From Patescibacteria group bacterium (GTDB lineage: Bacteria; Patescibacteriota; Patescibacteriia; UBA1558; S5-K13), in NCBI GenBank assembly GCA_028703545.1, contig JAQVMR010000059.1, positions 1 through 6,044 of the forward strand: DNA of 6,044 nt, in the 5' to 3' direction. Under the pieces are notes generated by a model. That model searched no databases, was not told the DNA's origin, and saw only the letters and a list, made by a program, of their open reading frames with translations. The position numbers were made by a program, and so were the translations under genes. Each line of letters opens with the position of its first letter. Position 1 is the first letter of the stretch. Shown piece by piece: positions 1-5,710 of this stretch.

Positions 1-1
1 C

Positions 2-154
2 TTATCGAATTTGGTTATGCATAATGCTGGTGCAGAAAAAATTAGAGAATACGCAAAAACAAAGAATATGTTAACAATGATAGAAGACGGATTTATAAAA
101 GCAAAAAATGGAATAACAACCATAGAAGAAATATTAAGAGTTACTAAACAATAA
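2..154 (+). CDS. pilB: PilB/GspE-type pilus extension ATPase, C-terminal fragment
   Basis: This is the last 50 codons of a gene that begins upstream of the window; the frame is open from base 2 to a TAA at 152-154. PilB is the cytoplasmic hexameric ATPase that powers pilin polymerisation through PilC. What is visible is the extreme C-terminal segment of the family: a run ending in M-I-E-D-G-F-I-K-A (residues 26-34 of the fragment), then K-N-G-I-T-T-I-E-E-I-L-R-V-T. This matches the family pattern M-x-x-D-G-x-x-K-x-x-x-G-x-T-T-x-E-E-x-x-R-V-T, which distinguishes PilB/GspE from the retraction ATPase PilT. Walker A, Walker B and the tetracysteine zinc site lie outside the window and cannot be checked. 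The stop is 5 bases before the ATG of pilC, so the two genes are almost certainly co-transcribed. A GspE or ComGA label is equally possible from this fragment; the pilus context favours PilB. Confidence 0.85.
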   Translation, partial: LSNLVMHNAGAEKIREYAKTKNMLTMIEDGFIKAKNGITTIEEILRVTKQ

Positions 155-159
155 TAATT

Positions 160-1332
160 ATGAAAACAAAAATAAATAAAAAAACAGAAAAACAATCAGA
201 AGAAATATTCAGTTATAAAAAAGACATTAAAAAAGATAATTATAATTCAGGATTTTTTAATTTAAAGAAATTAGATAACCTAATAGGTAGATTGGCGGGC
301 GTTCCACTAAAAGAAAAATTATTTTTTGTTCAACACCTTGGTGTGATGATAAGAGTTGGAATTTCTTTGTCTAGGGCTTTGTTCACACTATCTTCACAGA
401 CACAAAATAAATATTTTCAAAAAATTCTTACTTCAATATCAAAAAAAGTTGATGGTGGAGAAAGTTTTTCTAAATCCCTTACTTTTTATCCAAGGGTTTT
501 TAATGAGCTTTTTGTAAATATGATAAGGGCCGGCGAGGAATCTGGAAAATTAGAAGAAGCATTAAAACAACTTTATGTTCAAATGAAAAAAGAACATCAA
601 CTTCTTTCAAAAGTAAAGGGAGCGCTTACCTACCCAGCTGTAATTTTGTTAGCAATGGTTGGAATAGCTGCTTTTATGATGACCGTGGTAATTCCTAAAA
701 TGACAGCCAATTTTAAAGAAATGGGTGTTGATCTCCCGATACCAACACAAATACTTATAGGTGTAAGTAATGCACTTGCTGATCATGGAATAATTGTCGG
801 GATTATCCTAATCGTAATTTTATTTTTGCTTGTAAAATATTTTAGAACAAAAAAGGGAAAAAGAATTTTTGACGCAATTTTATTACGTTTTCCTATTTTT
901 GGAAATATTATTAAAAAAATAAATCTAGCTAGGTTTTCAAGGAATATCAGCTCACTTTTAAAAACTGATATAATGATTGTTGAATCATTCGATATTGTGG
1001 CGTCAATTTTAGGAAATACATATTATAAAGAAGCAATGATAGAAATTGCTAATAATATCAAAAAAGGAATAACTGTTAATGAATCTATAAAAAAATATCC
1101 TAAATTATTTCCGCAAACGGTTGTTCAGATGGTTGCAATCGGAGAAGAAACCGGAGATTTAGATAATATATTAGTAGAGTTGGCGGATTTCTATGAAACC
1201 GAAATAGATCAAGTTATGACAGATCTCCCATCTATTATTGAGCCACTTTTAATTTTAATTTTAGGTATTGGGGTGGCAGGAATTGCTATCTCTATACTTA
1301 TGCCAATGTATTCGCTTACATCATCTATATAA
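160..1332 (+). CDS. pilC: Type IV pilus inner-membrane platform protein PilC (GspF family)
   Basis: A complete 390-residue protein, about the usual PilC/GspF length (about 400). It is the polytopic membrane platform that couples PilB to pilin extraction. Two T2SSF repeats are visible. The first spans about residues 54-180, with helix motif A-G-E-E-S-G-K-L-E-E-A-L (124-135) and Y-P at the start of the membrane helix (158-159). The second spans about 257-383, with the matching I-G-E-E-T-G-D-L-D-N-I-L (327-338) and E-P (361-362). Hydrophobic segments lie near 159-179, 211-227 and 358-383, the normal three-helix topology. Residues 1-50 are Lys-rich and presumably cytoplasmic. The ATG at 160 lies 5 bases after the pilB stop. 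No Shine-Dalgarno motif precedes it, so translation may depend on coupling to pilB. The next gene starts 2 bases after the stop. No key motif appears to be missing. Identification is firm; GspF/ComGB are the close homologues. Confidence 0.95.
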   Translation: MKTKINKKTEKQSEEIFSYKKDIKKDNYNSGFFNLKKLDNLIGRLAGVPLKEKLFFVQHLGVMIRVGISLSRALFTLSSQTQNKYFQKILTSISKKVDGGESFSKSLTFYPRVFNELFVNMIRAGEESGKLEEALKQLYVQMKKEHQLLSKVKGALTYPAVILLAMVGIAAFMMTVVIPKMTANFKEMGVDLPIPTQILIGVSNALADHGIIVGIILIVILFLLVKYFRTKKGKRIFDAILLRFPIFGNIIKKINLARFSRNISSLLKTDIMIVESFDIVASILGNTYYKEAMIEIANNIKKGITVNESIKKYPKLFPQTVVQMVAIGEETGDLDNILVELADFYETEIDQVMTDLPSIIEPLLILILGIGVAGIAISILMPMYSLTSSI

Positions 1333-1334
1333 AT

Positions 1335-3515
1335 ATGGAGAGAAGAATATTGAAAGCTTTTTCATTGATAGAGATATTAGTATCCCTTTTTATCATTATG
1401 GTTTTGGTCTTAAGCATTTATCCACTAATTAATTTTTCTTTACAGATTACATCTGATAATAAAAATCAAATTCAAGCAATAAATATTGCAAATGAAAAAT
1501 TGGAAAAAATAAGAGCTCTTTCATACGATGATATAGGAACTATTAATGGAGTTGTTCCGGGTATTTTAGAGGATGGTGAGGTTGTTATTAGAAACGGAAC
1601 TTTTAACGTAAGCACAACAGTAATGTTTTTTGATGATGATTATGATGGTTTATTAAGCGAAGAAAATGATAATTTTATTGATTATAAAAAAGCAACAGTA
1701 AGAGTTGCTTGGCAGACCAGAGTCGGAGAAAAGCAGGTAATAATGTCTTCATTTTTTATTCCCCCAACCTCACAAGATATACCAGAGGGCTGGGGTCTTT
1801 TAAAAATACATGTAATAGATTCTAATGGAAATCCTGTGAACAATGCAAATGTCACAATAAATAATTCTGATCCAAATTTTGATTTTCCAATTATTAATGC
1901 CAATTATTCTACATTTGATAGTAATATATTAAGTATCCCAGTAAAACCAAGTAATTATTACAAAGTTAGTGTTTCAAAAAATGGCTACACGATAGATAGA
2001 ACATATTCACAAACAGAAATGGCTCCATCAATGCCAGTAAAACATGATTTAGTGGTTAATCTAGGTAAAAAAACAGAATCTGATTTTATCATAGATCAAG
2101 TCAGTAAATTTAACATAAGAACAGTTAGAGCCACCCTACCCGACAATAAACTTGTTAATTTTTCTTCTATTAATGAACAAAGTCCAGCCGTAGATTCAGA
2201 CGGAACTTATTCATATTTTGTTTGGCAGAATTTAACAACAAATAAGATATATTTACAAAAATTTGATCCAGATGGGAATAGTCAATTATTAATGGGAGAT
2301 GATTTGGAAGTTGTCTTTCCGGGCGCATTTCCAGATATACAAGTAATCAAAGATTCAAATTTAGCAATGTGTTTTAAAAAAGAATTAACTGGGTATGCTA
2401 ATATTTTTGTTTCATTTTTTGATTCTTCTTTTTCGGATCCAGTTAATTATGTTTTGAGTGGTCCAAGTGTCGCCGATTCTACAATTACAAATCAATCAAA
2501 CTGTAAAATGGCTTATTCGTATTCTGCAAGTACAACTATTGTTGTTTGGGATGACGATAGAGATTTTTCTGATTTTTTACAGGATGTTTATATTAAAATA
2601 TATAACGAAGATTTTTCAACACGCGTTATAAGTAGGGTTAATGTGGATAGGCTTTTTAATCAAAGTAAACCAGATGTTAATATTGATTCGAGCGGATATA
2701 TATATGTCGTTTGGACGGATAATAGAAGCGGAGATGAAGATATATATATTCAAAAATTAAATTCAGATGGTGTGAATTTGTGGAGTTCTGATAAAAGAGT
2801 TAATTCAGAAACTGGCGGTAATCAGAATTCTCCATCTATAGCAGTAGATAAAAATGATAATATTTATGTTGTTTGGACAGATGGCAGAAGCGGTGATGAT
2901 GGAATTTATATCCAGAAATTAAATTCAGATGGTGATAGACTATGGAGCTCTGATAAAAGAGTAAATGTAGAAACTTACTCAAATCAGCATTCTCCAAAAA
3001 TTTCTATCGATGAGGACAATAATATTTATGTTGTTTGGATAGACAATAGAAATATAAATAATAATTCAAATGAAGATATATATATTCAAAAATTAGACTC
3101 GGGTGGTTTGAAATATTCAAGAGATTATAGAGTTAATACAAATAATGATCCTTCTTCACAAAATTCAGCAGATATTTCAATGAATGGTAATTATCCTATT
3201 ATTGTTTGGTCTGATAATAGGAACGACAATCATGATATATATTTTTCAAAATTTATAGAATACAATAACCCAACTTTAGTACCAAATATAAATGTAGCCA
3301 TACAAGGCACAAAACAGATAGGCAGTAATCCTAATATTTTTAAATATGATACAACGATTAACTCAGGTTCGAGTGGATATATAAATAATTACGAGATAGA
3401 TGCAGATGGTTCTGGATATACTATAAACGCTAACAATGTTTTAATGATTGACCCAAGTTCACCCATAAAAATAGGACCGGGCGAAGTAAGAGATATAATG
3501 ATTTATTTAGAATAA
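1335..3515 (+). CDS. Giant PilV-like minor prepilin with beta-propeller and Ig-like domains (putative pilus-tip adhesin)
   Basis: A 726-residue protein, against roughly 150-200 for most minor pilins. The leader M-E-R-R-I-L-K-A is followed by F-S-L-I-E (9-13), a prepilin-peptidase site with Ala at -1, Phe at +1 and Glu at +5. A hydrophobic helix follows (about 14-35). Residues 40-145 form a PilV-type globular part: N-E-K-L-E-K-I-R (53-60), Y-D-D-I-G-T (64-69), an acidic D-D-D-Y-D-G loop (100-105) and an A-T-V-R-V-A-W strand (120-126). Residues 152-244 resemble a carboxypeptidase-regulatory/Ig-like domain (G-N-P-V-N-N-A-N-V, later K-N-G-Y). Residues 281-641 hold about seven propeller blades built on Q-x-x-P ... 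Y-V-V-W-x-D-x-R ... I-Y-I-Q-K-L ... D-G. Residues 646-726 look like a second Ig-like domain. It lies 2 bases after pilC and 3 bases before the next prepilin. The likely role is a tip subunit that binds a surface or ligand; the ligand is unknown. The prepilin class is seen directly; adhesion is inferred. The exact fold and blade number need modelling. Confidence 0.88.
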   Translation: MERRILKAFSLIEILVSLFIIMVLVLSIYPLINFSLQITSDNKNQIQAINIANEKLEKIRALSYDDIGTINGVVPGILEDGEVVIRNGTFNVSTTVMFFDDDYDGLLSEENDNFIDYKKATVRVAWQTRVGEKQVIMSSFFIPPTSQDIPEGWGLLKIHVIDSNGNPVNNANVTINNSDPNFDFPIINANYSTFDSNILSIPVKPSNYYKVSVSKNGYTIDRTYSQTEMAPSMPVKHDLVVNLGKKTESDFIIDQVSKFNIRTVRATLPDNKLVNFSSINEQSPAVDSDGTYSYFVWQNLTTNKIYLQKFDPDGNSQLLMGDDLEVVFPGAFPDIQVIKDSNLAMCFKKELTGYANIFVSFFDSSFSDPVNYVLSGPSVADSTITNQSNCKMAYSYSASTTIVVWDDDRDFSDFLQDVYIKIYNEDFSTRVISRVNVDRLFNQSKPDVNIDSSGYIYVVWTDNRSGDEDIYIQKLNSDGVNLWSSDKRVNSETGGNQNSPSIAVDKNDNIYVVWTDGRSGDDGIYIQKLNSDGDRLWSSDKRVNVETYSNQHSPKISIDEDNNIYVVWIDNRNINNNSNEDIYIQKLDSGGLKYSRDYRVNTNNDPSSQNSADISMNGNYPIIVWSDNRNDNHDIYFSKFIEYNNPTLVPNINVAIQGTKQIGSNPNIFKYDTTINSGSSGYINNYEIDADGSGYTINANNVLMIDPSSPIKIGPGEVRDIMIYLE
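2661..3254 (+). repeat. In-frame tandem repeats encoding four beta-propeller blades
   Basis: Four consecutive blade-coding units begin at the Gln codons at 2661, 2823, 2985 and 3159, giving periods of 54, 54 and 58 codons. At protein level each has Q-x-x-P (A in the last), then V-V-W or I-V-W, D-x-R, and I-Y plus a short strand ending in K-L or K-F. Parts are conserved even as DNA. A 19-base exact match at 2754-2772 and 2916-2934, and a 14-base match at 2787-2800 and 2949-2962, are both offset by 162 bases. A 26-base exact match at 2734-2759 and 3070-3095 links the first and third units. The three upstream blades of the same domain (about 2175-2620) are much more diverged. This pattern suggests blade duplication or recombination inside the gene. 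Confidence 0.85.
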
Positions 3516-3518
3516 GCT

Positions 3519-4097
3519 ATGAAATTTTTTGATAAAAAAGCTTTTACGCTAATAGAAATACTTGTTGTTATTTTTATTCTTTCTATTATAGTTGTAATTG
3601 TATCGCAATTTTTATTTACAGGTTTTAAATCAACCACATTTAACGAGGAATCAGAATCAGCCATAGAATATGCAAGAGACGGTGTTGATGAGATGACGAG
3701 AATAATTAGAGCCGCTAATTATTCAGAGAACGGAGATTATGTGTTAAGTATAATAGATCCCCAGACAATTGAATTTTATTCAGATCCAGACTTTGATTAT
3801 ATAATGGAAAGGGTAAAATATTATTTAGATGGAGTACAATTAAAGAGAAGTATAATAGAACCCGGTGTTTCTAATTTATATAATGAAACCCCAACAATAA
3901 AAGTAATAGCAGATTATGTAAATAATTTATCATCCCCAATTTTTAAATATTATGATTCTGCATTAAATGAAACAACCACAATGAATAATGTTAGATCTGT
4001 GGGATTTAGTTTAAAAATAAATATTACACCACAAAGAGCACCAAATGATTATATATTAGAATCAGATGTACAGCTCAGGAATTTAAAAGACAATTAG
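3519..4097 (+). CDS. PilW/GspJ-like minor prepilin (pseudopilin)
   Basis: A complete 192-residue minor prepilin of normal size. The leader M-K-F-F-D-K-K-A precedes F-T-L-I-E (9-13), so the prepilin peptidase would cut A8|F9 and methylate Phe; Glu13 is the +5 residue that neutralises the neighbouring N-terminus in the filament. A very hydrophobic helix follows (about 14-35). Residues 45-63 (A-I-E-Y-A-R-D-G-V-D-E-M-T-R-I-I-R) continue the amphipathic stalk. The C-terminus has V-R-S-V-G-F-S-L (158-165) and ends V-Q-L-R-N-L (184-189), the strand pattern common in PilW/PilJ/GspJ proteins. There is no cysteine. The start is 3 bases after the preceding stop and has no Shine-Dalgarno motif; the ATG is supported by the correct leader length. 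It probably joins the neighbouring PilV-like and PilX-like proteins in a tip-initiation complex. The prepilin class is certain; the PilW/GspJ assignment rests on position in the operon and on the C-terminal pattern. Confidence 0.88.
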   Translation: MKFFDKKAFTLIEILVVIFILSIIVVIVSQFLFTGFKSTTFNEESESAIEYARDGVDEMTRIIRAANYSENGDYVLSIIDPQTIEFYSDPDFDYIMERVKYYLDGVQLKRSIIEPGVSNLYNETPTIKVIADYVNNLSSPIFKYYDSALNETTTMNNVRSVGFSLKINITPQRAPNDYILESDVQLRNLKDN

Positions 4098-4106
4098 TCT
4101 AATTAA

Positions 4107-5657
4107 ATGAATAAAAAAAATATTAATAAATCGGGATCAATTCTTATTGTAATGCTTGTTGCTGTGGGAATTTTTATTACTCTTTTATCTGGCGCAATTA
4201 CTACGGGAATATTACAGGTGAAATTTAATAAATTAAAAACAGCAAAAGCACAGGCGCTTCATATAGCTGAGGCAGGAATTAATTATTATAAATGGGTTTT
4301 ATATAATAATCCAGACGATTATTGTAATAAAGAAGAGTGTCAAACATCTCCTAATTATGGACCATATGGTCCATATTCCTATTCAGATCAATCAGAAAGC
4401 ATTAATGGAAAATATGAATTATATATTTTTCCGCCTATTGATAGTTCTGGCATTGTTAAGATAAAATCTGTTGCTTGGATAGATGAATATCCAAATTTAA
4501 AAAGAACTATAGAGGTACAGGTTGGAAGACTCTCATTATCTTCTTATCTGATGATTTCAAATGATAGTTTAAGGATAACTCAAAATACGCTAACAACTGG
4601 TACTATTCATTCTAATAGTGGAATAAGGTTTGATGGTTTTGCTAATAGTCCCGTAAATTCAGCTGTTTTTAGTTATGATGACCCTTCTCATTCAGGTGAT
4701 AATGAGTTTGGTGTTCATACCCACAACACAATAGTTGACCCAGTGCCAACAGAAACCATACCCACAAGAAATGATATTTTTTTTGCTGGAAGGCTCTTTC
4801 CCGTACCAGCCATTACTATTAACAAAAATGTATTTAATAATTATGTTTCTGATATGTATACATTAGCTCAAAGCGACGGTCTTGTTTTAGAAGCCTCCGG
4901 TGCCTATGGATATTATATAGAATTTATGCCAAGCGCTAGTCCAAAGATGACAATTTATAGAGTGACGTCAATTACTGATCCATGTAGAACCTGTGTCACG
5001 TCAGGACCTTGTATAAAATGGAAACATGGTTCCTGTACTCAATATGGATCATGTATTTTATGGAGTGATTCAGTGCCAACATATGGAGTAGTTGGAACAG
5101 ATAGGGTTCCAGGTGGTCCAAATAATAATCAGTATAGTGTTCCATCAAGCGGAGTCATATTTGTAAAAGATAATGTTTGGATTAATGCTACGCCACACAT
5201 AAATGGAACCAGAATAACTCTTTTAGCATTTAAAGAACCCTTTGATACCGGTAATGCAAATATTATAATTAATGGAGGGACATCATATAAAGAAAATGAT
5301 GCATCGAGTGTTTTGGGTTTTATAGCACAAAATGATCTAATACTTGGTTTAAATAGCACAAATGATTTAGAAATAGATGCTTCAATGATTGCAAGAGATG
5401 GAAAGATTGGTAGGGAAAATTATCCAAGTTATTGTCCTGGATATCAAAAATCTAGTTTAAAAATATATGGTTCAATGACAATGTTGGGAAATAATAACGG
5501 AGATAGTTATGGCTTTTCATATTATGATGATTCCGGAAATTTTTTATCAGGATATCAAAATATTGAATTAAAGTATGATGGAAATCTTAGATTATATCCA
5601 CCGCCCAATTTTCCAACATTAGAGGATTATAGATTTCTTTCTTGGAGAGAAAATTAA
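4107..5657 (+). CDS. PilX/GspK-like minor prepilin with long C-terminal domain and Cys-rich insert
   Basis: A 516-residue protein with a PilX-type N-terminus. A basic leader (M-N-K-K-N-I-N-K-S-G) precedes S-I-L-I-V and a hydrophobic helix to about residue 37, then K-A-Q-A-L-H-I-A-E-A-G-I-N-Y (47-60), the PilX hallmark. Cleavage is expected at G10|S11; the +5 position is Val15, not Glu, as in GspK-type tip pseudopilins. The large exported part resembles the long PilX-like proteins of CPR genomes: G-T-I-H-S-N-S-G-I (165-173), G-V-I-F-V-K-D-N-V-W-I (349-359), S-S-V-L-G-F-I-A-Q-N-D-L (400-411), and a C-terminus with Y-P-P-P-N-F-P (497-503) and S-W-R-E. Cysteines occur at 73, 78, 293, 296, 302, 310, 316 and 443; five lie in a 24-residue insert. 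The gene starts 9 bases after the previous stop without a Shine-Dalgarno motif. The role is probably the distal tip subunit or initiator of pilus assembly. No enzymatic motif was seen. Confidence is high for PilX-like, low for any ligand. Confidence 0.85.
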   Translation: MNKKNINKSGSILIVMLVAVGIFITLLSGAITTGILQVKFNKLKTAKAQALHIAEAGINYYKWVLYNNPDDYCNKEECQTSPNYGPYGPYSYSDQSESINGKYELYIFPPIDSSGIVKIKSVAWIDEYPNLKRTIEVQVGRLSLSSYLMISNDSLRITQNTLTTGTIHSNSGIRFDGFANSPVNSAVFSYDDPSHSGDNEFGVHTHNTIVDPVPTETIPTRNDIFFAGRLFPVPAITINKNVFNNYVSDMYTLAQSDGLVLEASGAYGYYIEFMPSASPKMTIYRVTSITDPCRTCVTSGPCIKWKHGSCTQYGSCILWSDSVPTYGVVGTDRVPGGPNNNQYSVPSSGVIFVKDNVWINATPHINGTRITLLAFKEPFDTGNANIIINGGTSYKENDASSVLGFIAQNDLILGLNSTNDLEIDASMIARDGKIGRENYPSYCPGYQKSSLKIYGSMTMLGNNNGDSYGFSYYDDSGNFLSGYQNIELKYDGNLRLYPPPNFPTLEDYRFLSWREN

Positions 5658-5658
5658 A

Positions 5659-5687
5659 TTTATTAAATCTTCTAAAAATGTTATACT
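5659..5687 (+). promoter_or_regulatory. Candidate extended -10 promoter upstream of pilM
   Basis: The only sizeable gap in the window (5658-5708) contains TATACT at 5682-5687 preceded by TG one base upstream (5679-5680), a good extended -10 element. The hexamer 17 bases upstream (5659-5664, TTTATT) matches TTGACA at only three positions. Transcription would start near 5694, leaving a leader of about 15 bases before the pilM ATG at 5709. The region is almost pure A/T, so a -10 match by chance is easy. No hairpin terminator is visible in the gap, so readthrough from the upstream genes is also expected. Confidence 0.35.
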
Positions 5688-5710
5688 TTAATATATAAAA
5701 TTTAATATAT
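5687..5710 (+). repeat. Short direct repeat TTTAATATAT just before pilM
   Basis: TTTAATATAT occurs at 5687-5696 and again at 5701-5710, separated by AAAA and overlapping the pilM start codon. It could be a binding site, but with this base composition it may simply be low-complexity sequence. Confidence 0.3.

Noticed and set aside
1682..1903. A 73-codon open frame on the minus strand
   Set aside because: It lies inside the PilV-like gene, whose protein pattern is clear in the other frame. Its product matches no family I recognise, and it has no ribosome binding site.
2175..3254. The repeats as BNR/Asp-box sialidase repeats or a secreted enzyme
   Set aside because: The S-x-D-x-G-x-T-W Asp-box is absent and no catalytic residues are recognisable. 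Only a non-enzymatic propeller is supported.
4356..4375. A perfect 20-base palindrome (two copies of TATGGNCCA) that could be an operator or hairpin
   Set aside because: It encodes Y-G-P-Y-G-P-Y. TAT-GGN-CCA is nearly self-complementary, so tandem repetition of these codons gives the palindrome automatically; it sits well inside a gene.
4962..5002. Paired GTGACGTCA and GTCACGTCA as an inverted-repeat regulatory site
   Set aside because: The two copies are not true inverted repeats of each other and lie within coding sequence, so chance is the simplest explanation.
5129..5359. A 76-codon open frame on the minus strand
   Set aside because: It is antisense to the conserved C-terminal region of the PilX-like gene and shows no independent signs of coding.
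160..5657. Possible use of a recoded UGA (Gly), as in SR1/Gracilibacteria
   Set aside because: No in-frame TGA occurs in any of the genes, and glycines use GGN codons. The five visible stops are TAA or TAG, too few for the lack of TGA to mean anything.
5658..5708. Rho-independent terminator after the PilX-like gene
   Set aside because: No G/C-containing stem precedes a T run; the region is low-complexity A/T only.
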